Part shown: in pieces, positions 55,624-64,000 of the stretch | Layout: each line of letters opens with the position of its first letter | How positions within the stretch are numbered: the stretch's first letter is position 1 | Origin: Marinicella sp. | Lineage (GTDB): Bacteria > Pseudomonadota > Gammaproteobacteria > Xanthomonadales > Marinicellaceae | Reading direction: 5' to 3' | NCBI GenBank assembly: GCA_028284365.1 | Contig: JANQRW010000038.1 | Location: 1 to 64,000 of the forward strand | DNA: 64,000 nt | Notes under the pieces: model-generated | Databases searched by the model: none | Seen by the model: only the letters and a program-made list of their open reading frames with translations | Told to the model about the DNA's origin: nothing | Made by a program: the position numbers and the translations under genes

Positions 55624-56376
55624 ATGACAGATTTTAAAAACAAAGTAATCCTCATTACAGGCGCCAGTCGTGGTATTGGTGAAGCCATTGCACATCAATT
55701 CGCCGCCCAAGGTGCTCATGTGGTGGTGAGTTCACGCTCACAAGAAGGCATCGACAAAGTGGCTGATGCGATTAAGAAAGCTGGTGGTCAGGCTTCAGCC
55801 ATCACCTGCCACAATGGTGAGCGAGAATCCAGAGAACAACTGATTGCACAAACAGTTGAACAACTGGGTCGCATTGATGTGATGATCAACAATGCCGCTG
55901 CAAATCCTTACTTTGGTAATGTTCTGGACATGGGTTTTAGTGCCATTCAAAAAACCATAGAGGTGAACATTGAAGGTTATTTTCATATGTCACAATTGGC
56001 AGGCCAACAAATGCGTGAACAAAAGTCAGGGGTCATCATCAACACCTCATCAGTCAATGGGCGCATCACCGGCCATAACCAAGCACTTTATTCAGCCTCC
56101 AAAGCTGCTATTATTTCTATGACCGAATCATTTGCCAAAGAATGCGCACCTTTTGGCATTCGTGTAAATGCAGTATTACCAGGCTTAACCGACACCAAGT
56201 TTGCTTCAGCCTTAACACAGAATGAAGCCATGTTAAAAATGATCTTGCCACAAATCCCTCTGGGTCGGATGGCACAACCAGAAGAGATTCCGCCTGCCTA
56301 TTTATTTTTGGCTTCTGATGAAGCCAAATACATCACTGGTGTGAGTTTACCTGTTGATGGCGGATATTTGGCATAA
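55624..56376 (+). CDS. SDR family oxidoreductase (FabG-like)
   Basis: 250 residues. 'LITGASRGIGEAIAHQFAAQ', 'NNAAANPYFG', 'IINTSSVNG', 'YSASKAA', 'VNAVLPGLTDTKFASAL' and the closing 'DEAKYITGVSLPVDGGYLA' mark a classical tetrameric SDR. Likely the 3-hydroxyacyl-CoA or keto-reductase step of the same catabolic operon. 30 bp after the phosphotransferase, good SD (ACGAGAT) ahead. Confidence 0.92.
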   Translation: MTDFKNKVILITGASRGIGEAIAHQFAAQGAHVVVSSRSQEGIDKVADAIKKAGGQASAITCHNGERESREQLIAQTVEQLGRIDVMINNAAANPYFGNVLDMGFSAIQKTIEVNIEGYFHMSQLAGQQMREQKSGVIINTSSVNGRITGHNQALYSASKAAIISMTESFAKECAPFGIRVNAVLPGLTDTKFASALTQNEAMLKMILPQIPLGRMAQPEEIPPAYLFLASDEAKYITGVSLPVDGGYLA

Positions 56377-56489
56377 GTCGATTTATGCCAGTTAAACTTT
56401 AAAAAAGAAGTTTTTAAGAAGTTTTAATGTAGACCAAATTATCACTGCTGTGGTTTAATTTATGACAATCCGAACATTGTTTTGTCATT

Positions 56490-56885
56490 TTGAAAAAATT
56501 AATCAAGCAACCAGCCATTCTATTACGTATTGTGGTTTCTGGACTGTTCCTAACCCATGGTATCTACCGAATCTCAGCAGGAATTGTTGATGATTTTGGC
56601 ACTTTCTTTGACAGCCTTGGATGGCCTTATGGCTTATATCTGGCGTAGACAGTTACCCTATTGGAAATCACATCCAGCTTACTCATTCTCACCGGGAAGT
56701 TAATCCAACCCCCTGCATTCTACTTAATTGCACAAACCACATTAGGCATCATTTTAGTTCACTGGCAACATGGTTGGTTCGTTGTAGGAGACGGAAGAAA
56801 TGGAATGGAATACAGCGTTCTCCTGATTTGTTGCTTATTTATCATTATGCAACAAGCAAAAAATCCAAACAGGATTGGTTCGTAA
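56490..56885 (+). pseudogene. DoxX-like membrane protein, broken by one in-frame TAG
   Basis: Starting at a TTG (56490) the frame reads 'LIKQPAILLRIVVSGLFLTH', 'GIYRISAGIVDDFGTFFDSL', 'GWPYGLYLA', then TAG at 56646-56648, then continues in frame 'TVTLLEITSSLLILTGK' and through two more hydrophobic helices to TAA at 56883. Together the 131 residues form a typical four-helix DoxX/DUF-like membrane protein with the family 'HG.yr...G'. A single nonsense change explains the break. The rest of 56377-57044 has no gene. Confidence 0.7.
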
Positions 56886-57044
56886 GCAATTCACTCTTAC
56901 GCCATTAAACAACAATTCCAGACCACTTAATTCAGTTTTTCACATCAATTAATTCAAACACTTGTAAATTGTTTACAAATTAATCACCATAAGCCATCAG
57001 AGAAAGCTAAAATAATTGTCAAGTTAATTTAAAGGAGTCATTTT

Positions 57045-58283
57045 ATGAAAAAGCATTTAATATGGGGACTTATTCTTTTTTCTGGTTTGGTTATTGCAGC
57101 CGATGAGGAGAAAAAAGAATTAGAAAAACTTTCTACTGAGAACAACTCAACAGAAGAACAATACACCAAAAGCAAGAGCGATAAAAGCTGGGGCAATAGC
57201 ACCTACAACCGGGGAGACCGTTTTGTTTGTGAGTCTTACCGTGGCCAAAGACAACATTGTCGAGCCGACACCAATGGCGGTGTCAGACTTATCAGACAAA
57301 TTGGCTACAACTCATGTCAGGGTAACTGGGGTTATGACTACTACGGTGTTTGGGTCACCAATGGTTGCCGTGGAGAATTTCAAATAGATCGCTACCAAAA
57401 TCATTACGGCCAATCTGATAACGTTGTTCGTTGTGAATCGTACAGCTATCGCCGCCAGACCTGTGCCACCAATCTGCAAGGTGCTGATGTTCAATTGATA
57501 CATCAATTAAGTAACCGCAATTGCCGTGGCAACTGGGGTTTCAATCAAAATGAAATTTGGGTAGCCAATGGTTGTAAAGCCGACTTCTTGATTTCAAGAA
57601 ACAACTACAATAATCCTGGATCAGGTTATGGCGATGGGATTGTTGAGTGCAGATCTATCGGGCGCACTGTTCAAAACTGTCAAGTTCCTGACCTTCAGAG
57701 TGTCGAACTGGTTCAAGAAATGGGTCGAGGCTACAATCAGTCTTGCCGTGGAAACTGGGGCATATCAAGCCACGGTCTTTGGGTAAGAAATGGTTGCCAT
57801 GCGCAATTCCGCATTGTTGAATACCAAGACCCTGGATACGGCAACAACCCCAACTACCCCAACAACCAAGGTCGCGAAGTGGTTTGTGAATCAAATTACG
57901 GCCAAGTCAGAACTTGTCGTGCAGACACATCTGGCCGTGTAGAGTTTGTACAAAACCTTTCTAATACCAGCTGTGAAAACAGATGGGGCTATGATGTTAA
58001 TGGTATTTGGGTTAAAGATGGATGCCGTGCACGCTTTATGACCTATGCAGGCAACTCCGGCATTGGCAACCAACCACCAGTGAGAGAAGCATTCAACATC
58101 AAATGTAAATCTCGCCGCAATAACCTTAAAATTTGTGACACTCGCGGACCATTCCGTGATGTTGAGTTCAAACGAGAAATCAGTAAAGGCAAGTACCCTT
58201 GTGAAGGTAACTGGGGTGTGAACCAACGAGGTGAATTGTATGTAACTAATAATTGTTATGCTGAATTTAGAATTTACAAATAA
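57045..58283 (+). CDS. Secreted protein with five DUF3011 repeats
   Basis: 412 residues, signal peptide 'HLIWGLILFSGLVIAA', then an acidic/Ser linker. Five Cys-paired repeats start near residues 57, 125, 197, 276 and 347. Each runs C-E-S...x-C ... 'QLSxxxCxGNWGxxxxGIWVxNGCRAxF', e.g. 'GNWGYDYYGVWVTNGCRGEF' and 'ENRWGYDVNGIWVKDGCRAR'. That is DUF3011, usually in one or two copies. Eight or so conserved Cys per pair suggest disulfide-locked beta domains on the cell exterior. Function unknown. Good SD (AAGGAG) and a terminator just after it. Confidence 0.88.
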   Translation: MKKHLIWGLILFSGLVIAADEEKKELEKLSTENNSTEEQYTKSKSDKSWGNSTYNRGDRFVCESYRGQRQHCRADTNGGVRLIRQIGYNSCQGNWGYDYYGVWVTNGCRGEFQIDRYQNHYGQSDNVVRCESYSYRRQTCATNLQGADVQLIHQLSNRNCRGNWGFNQNEIWVANGCKADFLISRNNYNNPGSGYGDGIVECRSIGRTVQNCQVPDLQSVELVQEMGRGYNQSCRGNWGISSHGLWVRNGCHAQFRIVEYQDPGYGNNPNYPNNQGREVVCESNYGQVRTCRADTSGRVEFVQNLSNTSCENRWGYDVNGIWVKDGCRARFMTYAGNSGIGNQPPVREAFNIKCKSRRNNLKICDTRGPFRDVEFKREISKGKYPCEGNWGVNQRGELYVTNNCYAEFRIYK

Positions 58284-58300
58284 TTCCTTCATAACACCGA

Positions 58301-58332
58301 AACAAGCCCGTTCAATACTGGACGGGCTTGTT
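58301..58332. terminator. Terminator of the DUF3011 gene
   Basis: AACAAGCCCGT (58301-58311) pairs with ACGGGCTTGTT (58322-58332), 10-nt loop, then TATTTC. It lies 18 bp after the stop and just before the end of the convergent gene at 58337. Confidence 0.8.
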
Positions 58333-58336
58333 TATT

Positions 58337-58699
58337 TCAGCTGCGGTTGGTACTCATTTTTTGGTTCTGCCAAAACAACATCGTAATGGCAGCTGGGAAA
58401 ATAAAACCTTTCAAGGGGCCCAAGTAACTAAGAAATGTAACATTGCCTGTCATGTTCATGTACTGTAGCAAAACCAATGAACTTATTGAAAGCCACATCG
58501 AAAGAACTCCTAGCCTCTTAAACATGATAACCAATAAAAGGCTCGCTATGATCCACAACCTGAGACTGTTGGATAACGACCAATTCAATACAGCTGCTGC
58601 AGCGTCATCATTTGCAACCAAACCTGAATAAATTTTAACCGTATGGTAGGTGATGAGAAATCCAGCCATTAACCAGATGATAATTTGTTTCTTGTGCAT
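58337..58699 (-). CDS. Hypothetical four-helix membrane protein
   Basis: 120 residues, very hydrophobic, with four likely membrane helices (about 6-25, 43-62, 65-84, 92-111). It starts 'MHKKQIIIWLMAGFLITYHT' and ends in polar 'NQKMSTNRS'. No family is recognised. It lies alone between the DUF3011 gene and the RND operon. The 192 bp to 58892 contain no further gene. Confidence 0.6.
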   Translation of the reverse strand: MHKKQIIIWLMAGFLITYHTVKIYSGLVANDDAAAAVLNWSLSNSLRLWIIASLLLVIMFKRLGVLSMWLSISSLVLLQYMNMTGNVTFLSYLGPLKGFIFPAAITMLFWQNQKMSTNRS

Positions 58700-58891
58700 A
58701 AGTTTAAATATTTACGTCTTAAAAACATTGTACCCAGTCCGAAGCTTTCAGTCAGTATGCTATAGGTAATTAGTTAATAGATAAAAACAGAGTTTCACTG
58801 ACAACAAAAAAACATCATCACCCTTGTCGTTCATTTTAAAGCTGACAATCGACGCACCCTGTAAGCAACTTATAAGAAACACTGTAGGGTT

Positions 58892-60175
58892 TTAGAACTG
58901 ATAACGAAAGCGAACATAAATGTTGCTGGCATTTTCAAATTGACCAAAAAACGTGTGTTCTTCTTGTCCACTAAAAATATTGCCACCTATTGTGTATTGC
59001 CATCGGTCATTGCGACGGTAATTCACTGACGGTCGCCAGTAACTGTCATGATCAGTTGGTGAGTAGAACATAAACAACGACCATGTGAGTTTATCCTGCA
59101 TGGCCTGATAGGTGAATCGGTTGGTAATGACGTGGCGATTTTGTTCAGCTTCGAATTCTGGGCTGAGCGAATTATTCAACATTGTTGTGTGATTTGTTAC
59201 ATGCTCAAGGTAATACTGCAAACCCCAGTTAAGTTTTTTAAACAACTCTTGATTGTAACCCAGTAACAAGCGCCATTGGGAGTTGGGAATGAAAGGATCA
59301 CTGCCATTGTTTTCTTCTTTAGCTTGGTGATAACCCACTTCCACATTGAATATCCCTTTACCTATCGCTGCTTGGTAACTGGCACCAAAAGCATTTTTTT
59401 TCGGAAAAAAAGCATCTCCATTATTGTTTATACCTATAGGAGATTTTTCGATGCCGCGATAAGCATATAAAGCCACCTCATGACCCTTAATGTTTTTAAA
59501 CAGGCGCAGTGCAAGTTCTGTTTGACTGGGGTTTTTCGGGTTGACCACTTCACTTCCACCCAGCACAGTTGCAAATAGTGGGAAGAACAACGAGAAGCGT
59601 TCGCCATTGATAAAGCGGTCTGGTTCTGCACTTGGCGTTACCACCAAATCAACATTAAATACTCTGAAATAACTTGTGAAACGCAAGGCATCAGCCGGTG
59701 CCTTCAAATAATTATCATCACGACCCGCAAAAAATGAAACCCAATCTTTGGGAAATAAGTCATTGATAAAAAGTAAGTCACCACTACCCCAAGTGCTGAT
59801 TTGGCGACCTATTTGAAAATCGGTGTTATCAAAGACAGAAAACTTAACATTCAATTCACGCAAGTCAATTTGCCATTGGCTCAACACATCATCAAACCAA
59901 ACATCATGGCTCCAATTAAAATCAAAGCTTTTATGTTGATATTCATACTCTTGATGCCAACGTAACTCGCCCAAAGTTTGTTGGTGGTTGTATAGTGAGT
60001 CGGTTTGGGTACGCGAACCATAACTCAACTCGATAAAACCAGATTGTTGCCATTTAGATTCAACACCATCCCAGTCATCACTGTTCCATTCATCACCAGA
60101 TGACTCATTATCCTCTTGAGCAATTGCCTGTCCCAAAACCAATAGCAGAATCATTGTGAATTTCAATGGCTGCAT
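58892..60175 (-). CDS. Outer-membrane beta-barrel protein (DUF1302-like)
   Basis: 427 residues from ATG 60175, which overlaps the previous gene's stop; a longer frame is not supported. Signal peptide 'FTMILLLVLGQAIAQ'. The mature part alternates aromatic and polar residues in amphipathic strands and ends in 'NIYVRFRYQF' with the C-terminal Phe of outer-membrane proteins. 'IGRQISTWGSGDLLFINDLF' and 'DNYLKAPADALRF' resemble DUF1302 proteins that accompany RND-type exporters. It likely forms the outer-membrane exit or a lipid-handling barrel. Confidence 0.8.
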   Translation of the reverse strand: MQPLKFTMILLLVLGQAIAQEDNESSGDEWNSDDWDGVESKWQQSGFIELSYGSRTQTDSLYNHQQTLGELRWHQEYEYQHKSFDFNWSHDVWFDDVLSQWQIDLRELNVKFSVFDNTDFQIGRQISTWGSGDLLFINDLFPKDWVSFFAGRDDNYLKAPADALRFTSYFRVFNVDLVVTPSAEPDRFINGERFSLFFPLFATVLGGSEVVNPKNPSQTELALRLFKNIKGHEVALYAYRGIEKSPIGINNNGDAFFPKKNAFGASYQAAIGKGIFNVEVGYHQAKEENNGSDPFIPNSQWRLLLGYNQELFKKLNWGLQYYLEHVTNHTTMLNNSLSPEFEAEQNRHVITNRFTYQAMQDKLTWSLFMFYSPTDHDSYWRPSVNYRRNDRWQYTIGGNIFSGQEEHTFFGQFENASNIYVRFRYQF

Positions 60176-60179
60176 TGGC

Positions 60180-60950
60180 TTATTTGGGCGGGTTACGCAG
60201 TGATCTGGTGGTGAATAAACTGTCATTCACAACAGTGTCGTAAACTGGCTTTCTGAATTGCAACAATGTGTGTCCCTTGGTTTTGAGGTTGCTGACTTTT
60301 GATTTCATAACAGTTGGGTAACCTTGGATGGTTTGCACCTCAATGACCTCAACCCGCCGGTAAATAGTTCCCGCCTTATCGATATACTCTATCAGCATGG
60401 GTAAAAAGCTTTGTTTATCGATGCGTATTTGGTAATGTGCAAACTCCACTGCGCTTTTATCTTTGGGCATACTTTTAACCACATAATGATCTTCAGTTTC
60501 TTCTATCAGTTCATGCTCATCCAATGATGGGTGCCGCCCTGAAACATCTTCATAATAGAAATCACTGCCAACAAAACTGGTACGGTTGTCGCTGGCCGAA
60601 ATACGCTTTTCCAAATCCAATGCTGGCAAATACAACCACCGATCATCATCAACCATGGCTTTTTTATGCACCAGAAATACAGTTCCTCTGACGTCAGAAG
60701 GTCTTGAAAAAACCACCAAGAAATTCTGATCCCCACCCTCTTCGACATCTTGACGATGGATCACAAACTGACGCATTTGTTTGTTACCATCATTGTCAAC
60801 AATAATCATCCGAGCATCACTGCGGCCGTTATCTCCAACATAAAAAGAAGCTAAATTAGCTCGTTCAATGATTTCATCAATTTCTATTGCATTGGCACCC
60901 AAACTAGTAAACCCAAGAGTTAATATCAACAGTATTTTTTTTATCATCAT
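60180..60950 (-). CDS. LolA-like periplasmic lipid carrier (outer-membrane lipoprotein-sorting type)
   Basis: 256 residues, signal peptide 'ILLILTLGFTSLGANA'. The middle carries the LolA-like signature of the RND-associated group: 'FLVVFSRPSDVRGTVFLVHK', 'DRWLYLPALDLEKRISASDN', 'FVGSDFYYEDVSGR'. These proteins are thought to move a hydrophobic molecule through the periplasm. Its start overlaps the RND stop (ATGA) and its stop nearly meets the next gene, a tight three-gene unit. Confidence 0.85.
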   Translation of the reverse strand: MMIKKILLILTLGFTSLGANAIEIDEIIERANLASFYVGDNGRSDARMIIVDNDGNKQMRQFVIHRQDVEEGGDQNFLVVFSRPSDVRGTVFLVHKKAMVDDDRWLYLPALDLEKRISASDNRTSFVGSDFYYEDVSGRHPSLDEHELIEETEDHYVVKSMPKDKSAVEFAHYQIRIDKQSFLPMLIEYIDKAGTIYRRVEVIEVQTIQGYPTVMKSKVSNLKTKGHTLLQFRKPVYDTVVNDSLFTTRSLRNPPK

Positions 60951-63454
60951 GATTTAAAAGCCCAGTTTCTAAGTAAATTCAACATCGCAGGTAACAACAC
61001 CAAGGTGACTATGGCTGAAACCGCCATGATGCTTGCAAGAAACACCCCAACTGTGACATAAGGCACCAATGGTGCCAGTAACAAAGGCGTGAATCCAATG
61101 GCAATGACAATGGCATTTTTACTGATGGCAGCAGCAGGTTCAGCAAACATTTGTTGCATGGTTAACTTAAAATCATTATGGGTCGCATAGATATCACGCG
61201 CACGCTGTAAGAAATGAATCGCAAAATCAACCGATAAACCCAGGGTTAATGCCGATAACACCGCAATGGGCATGTCATAGTCCTTCCCGATCCAGCCTAT
61301 CAAGCCATAAATAAATGAAATGGTCAAAGTCAAAGGTAACATGGCCAACAAGCCAAACAACAAGCTTCTGAACAGCAGCACCATCATCACAAAAACCACC
61401 ACAAAAGCACTGATCAAACTATCACCCATACCAGCCACCATTTCTTCTTGCCACACTTTATTCAGATAAGCTTTGCCTGCCCAGTTAATAACCAGATTGG
61501 CAAGTGGTGGATTTTGCTCTGTGTATTCAGTCATGTAGCTAACCACCTGTGTCATGTCTTGGTTGTCACCGCTGGTTAGCTGCACCCAAATAACGGCACT
61601 GTCATAGTCCTGGGTCACAAAATGCCATAAATCATGTGGTCTGTGAGATGATTGGTATTGCAACAAAGTTTGTGCCACTCCCGCTTGTGTGTTGGGTAGT
61701 TGGTAATTTTTCTCACCACCACCTTTTAGTTCACGATTAACCGTCATCACCAAATCAGCTAAGGAGTTTGATTTACCAACCAAACCACTGTTTTGGAGTG
61801 CGTTTTGTAGTTCAACAATGTATTGCAACGATTCAGGATCTTTAAAAATACTCAGTTGTTCCATGGTTTGCTCGATATTTGTAATCAACTGTTCCAGATC
61901 GTCAACTTGTTCTGGCCCAGCTTCAAATAATTGATCCTCTGCCCACAGTAATAATGCCTGTGCGTTTTGATTGAAACTTTTATCTTGGTTTGACAGTTCG
62001 TTGAATGTGGCCTGCCAAAGAGGTATTTTCGATAATTGTTCATTGAATTGCTGTTCAATGTATTTGGTTTCAGCTGTTAGAACCAAATAAGCATCATAAG
62101 TCCCAGCAAAATGTTCATTCAAAACCCGATCAGCCACCCTAATAGGATGATCGGCTTTGAACCATCTGACCGGGTTGTCATTGATTTGTATCTTAAAAAT
62201 ACCCCAAATACTTAAACCCAGGATCAGTATGAAAAAGTACATGACAGCTCTGCTGCGCAACAAGCCTAAACGACCTAACTGAGCATTTACTCGATTCAAA
62301 ATCGACTCACTGTGATGAATCGAACGTAAACTCTTTAAGGCCCCTGGCTTGAGCACAATCAGATAAGCGGGAATAAATAAAATGGTAAGCATAAATGCCA
62401 ATAAAATGCCAGCCCCCACAAAGGCACCAAAAATTTGTACCGGCGGAATTGGCGTTAACATCAACGAGAAAAAACCGATGGCTGAAGTAACGCTGGTAAA
62501 CAGCATGGGCTTGAACAAATCACCAACCACCACAGTAATTACCTCGCCTCTGTTTTCATCACCCTGATAACGTTCTACAAAATCAGACATGATATGTACA
62601 GAGTCAACCACCGCTATTGGCATCAGAAATATCGCAATCATTGAGTTCATAATGTGTACGGTGTAGCCCATACCAATCATGATCCCCATCACCGCAATGA
62701 CTGTCACCATAGCCACAATCATGGGAGCAGCAATGAATTTGAAATTCCTGAAAAAGCACCACAACATGATAAATATCATCAAACCAGCCAAAGGTGCTGA
62801 GATACCCATTTGCACAAACATCTGGTATCCGAAAGTATCTTCAGCAACAGGTAAGCCTGTTATGTGATAATCATCTTTGGATTCTAAGCCATCAACAATC
62901 TCTTGAATCTCAGTTGCAATGCGGTGACTCTCGTTTTTATCAGCAATGGGTACATAAATGCTGGCCGCTTGTAGGTCATCTGATACCAAGGTGTTTTTTA
63001 ATAACGGCAACCGCTCAACCTGTATCGCTAATGCAGCTGCTTCACTTGGGCTATTTGGCGGTTGCTTCATCAGCCAGTCAAAGCGGATGCCACCACCCAC
63101 TTCCTGAGTGATATTATCAACTGTTGAAAGTGCCATCAGGTCATAATCAATAACACCGCTAATTTGTGCCGTCTTACTGGCAATTTCATACAATGCCCCC
63201 AACGATTGAGGGTTATAAATGCTTGGCTCAGATCGATTAACAGCACCCACAACAATCATGTCATGCAGCTTAAATTGTGACTTAACATGATTATGAAACT
63301 GACGTTCTATTTGATCTTCTACCAACATATTCTCTGGGTCAGTATCTATTTGAATCAAGGGGATCAGTGCTGCTGTTACCAATGTCAAAACCAACAACAT
63401 CAAGAAGATGATTTTCGGCTTATTAAGAACAAATTGAGTGAGCTGTTTTTTCAT
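60947..63454 (-). CDS. RND/MMPL-family transporter
   Basis: 835 residues from ATG 63454; an upstream TTG adds six weak residues. Twelve membrane helices in two groups are split by large periplasmic loops. 'TDPENMLVEDQ' near residue 45 and the transmembrane 'MPIAVVDSVHIMSDFVERY' and 'LGLSVDFAIHFLQRARDIY' segments, each with the conserved Asp, are hallmarks of MMPL/HpnN-type exporters. With the LolA-like and beta-barrel genes it forms a predicted export system for a lipid or other hydrophobic compound. Divergent from an ArsR regulator. Confidence 0.93.
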   Translation of the reverse strand: MKKQLTQFVLNKPKIIFLMLLVLTLVTAALIPLIQIDTDPENMLVEDQIERQFHNHVKSQFKLHDMIVVGAVNRSEPSIYNPQSLGALYEIASKTAQISGVIDYDLMALSTVDNITQEVGGGIRFDWLMKQPPNSPSEAAALAIQVERLPLLKNTLVSDDLQAASIYVPIADKNESHRIATEIQEIVDGLESKDDYHITGLPVAEDTFGYQMFVQMGISAPLAGLMIFIMLWCFFRNFKFIAAPMIVAMVTVIAVMGIMIGMGYTVHIMNSMIAIFLMPIAVVDSVHIMSDFVERYQGDENRGEVITVVVGDLFKPMLFTSVTSAIGFFSLMLTPIPPVQIFGAFVGAGILLAFMLTILFIPAYLIVLKPGALKSLRSIHHSESILNRVNAQLGRLGLLRSRAVMYFFILILGLSIWGIFKIQINDNPVRWFKADHPIRVADRVLNEHFAGTYDAYLVLTAETKYIEQQFNEQLSKIPLWQATFNELSNQDKSFNQNAQALLLWAEDQLFEAGPEQVDDLEQLITNIEQTMEQLSIFKDPESLQYIVELQNALQNSGLVGKSNSLADLVMTVNRELKGGGEKNYQLPNTQAGVAQTLLQYQSSHRPHDLWHFVTQDYDSAVIWVQLTSGDNQDMTQVVSYMTEYTEQNPPLANLVINWAGKAYLNKVWQEEMVAGMGDSLISAFVVVFVMMVLLFRSLLFGLLAMLPLTLTISFIYGLIGWIGKDYDMPIAVLSALTLGLSVDFAIHFLQRARDIYATHNDFKLTMQQMFAEPAAAISKNAIVIAIGFTPLLLAPLVPYVTVGVFLASIMAVSAIVTLVLLPAMLNLLRNWAFKS

Positions 63455-63479
63455 GATCCGTATTATAAACAAATCACTT

Positions 63480-63527
63480 AACTTGTATATAAGTTTTTTC
63501 TAATATTTGGATGGTTGTTAAATAACA
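63480..63527. promoter_or_regulatory. Two candidate operators between the RND operon and the ArsR gene
   Basis: AACTT-GTATAT-AAGTT (63480-63495) and TGTTA-AA-TAACA (63516-63527) are inverted repeats in the 118-bp spacer between the divergent genes. Either could be the binding site of the ArsR-type repressor. Based on symmetry alone. Confidence 0.4.
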
Positions 63528-63572
63528 GCTTTTGGTGCAAAATACTTGGCTTTGAAAATCCAGCCAGGAAAG

Positions 63573-63890
63573 ATGCAATTATCAATTGATGACATGATGA
63601 CTCATTCCGGCTCAGCATCTGAGCTGTTAAAGTTAATTTCCAATCAAAAAAGATTATTGATTCTCTGCTTATTACATGACAAGGAAATGTCAGTGTCTCA
63701 ACTCAATGAAACCTTACCACAGTTAAGTCAATCAGCACTGTCACAGCATTTAGCCCAACTGCGACAAGCTGATTTAGTCAAAGTACGTCGGGATGCACAA
63801 ACCATGTATTATTCTCTGACCGAAAGCAAAGCAGTGCAAATCATTCACCTGTTGCATGACTTGTACTGTCAGGATGATTGTCCCGAATAA
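63573..63890 (+). CDS. ArsR/SmtB-family regulator, BigR/YgaV-like thiol type
   Basis: 105 residues from ATG 63573 (AGGAA just upstream). The winged helix is clear: 'LLKLISNQKRLLILCLLHDK', 'LSQSALSQHLAQLRQADLVK', 'RRDAQTMYYSL'. It keeps one Cys in the 'LILCLLHD' helix and two in the C-terminal 'LYCQDDC', the layout of the dithiol persulfide sensors BigR, SqrR and YgaV rather than of metal sensors. It may respond to sulfide, persulfide or redox stress. Nothing further is seen between its stop and the window end. Confidence 0.88.
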   Translation: MQLSIDDMMTHSGSASELLKLISNQKRLLILCLLHDKEMSVSQLNETLPQLSQSALSQHLAQLRQADLVKVRRDAQTMYYSLTESKAVQIIHLLHDLYCQDDCPE

Positions 63891-64000
63891 ACCCACTTAC
63901 TCACTGATAGAGACCTTTGCTTGATTCTGATTCATTGAGAAAAAGAGTTAAAATTGAACTGATTAAGACGGAAAATGCAGTCTAATGTGTCGTTATTAGC

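Noticed and set aside
56377-56440. Possible terminator AAACTT/AAGTTT after the SDR gene
   Set aside because: Only a 6-bp A/T stem with an A-rich loop; too weak to call.

Overview
The window looks like chromosome of a marine-type gammaproteobacterium with fairly low GC. The evidence is the set of syntenic blocks: yajC-secD-secF, tig-clpP-clpX-lon-hupB-tRNA-ppiD, csrA beside alaS, exbB-exbD-msbA-lpxK-kdsB, prfC, and a one-piece tmRNA with an ANDDNYALAA tag. The many TonB/RND/lipid genes and the gene content make a relative of Marinicella or other free-living marine gammaproteobacteria plausible. That placement is an inference from memory, not a search result.

Layout. 1-7.3 kb: the start of a cut-off secreted protein, an attC-like stem-loop, a DUF4252 protein, the Sec accessory operon (minus strand), a GFA-family protein overlapping an odd GNAT-like/VanY-like fusion, a YghU-type glutathione transferase and a YdcH-like protein. 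7.5-16.6 kb: ssrA with a P4-type integrase immediately downstream, followed by accessory DNA on the minus strand. This holds a coiled-coil lipoprotein, a Cys/His-rich secreted protein, relics of a TPR gene and an IS3-type transposase, and a compact operon: degenerate GTPase, pseudo-receiver/wHTH protein, small ORF, GDSL hydrolase, patatin. This is the most novel-looking part. 16.8-28.5 kb: a His-rich ZnuD-like TonB receptor with a small partner, prfC, tRNA-Met, a serine hydrolase/MarR pair under a perfect 36-bp palindrome that overlaps a good promoter, and a three-gene secreted set (chalcone-isomerase-like plus two amidohydrolase-like proteins).

28.5-46 kb is housekeeping: PpiD, tRNA-Asp and tRNA-Val, HU, Lon, ClpX, ClpP, trigger factor; a six-tRNA array (Leu, His, Arg, Pro, Arg, Ser) with a partial duplication of the tRNA-Ser 3' end; CsrA, AlaS; and the lipid A/KDO export operon. 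46-64 kb is dominated by lipid metabolism. A two-domain fatty acyl-CoA reductase (Marinobacter type) is divergent from an acyl-CoA-binding protein and a TetR regulator. A saccharopine-dehydrogenase-like protein and an SDR stand divergent to an acyl-CoA dehydrogenase / TetR / phosphotransferase / SDR operon. An RND exporter / LolA-like / beta-barrel operon faces an ArsR-family thiol-type regulator. Two genes here (a repeat-containing secreted protein and a DoxX-like membrane protein) are each broken by a single in-frame stop codon.

How they work together: the protease and chaperone block covers protein quality control. The exbBD-msbA-lpxK-kdsB operon supplies lipopolysaccharide. The 46-63 kb region suggests a cell that makes and recycles fatty alcohols or wax-like lipids and exports a hydrophobic compound. 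All functional statements rest on motif reading by eye; no database search was run.
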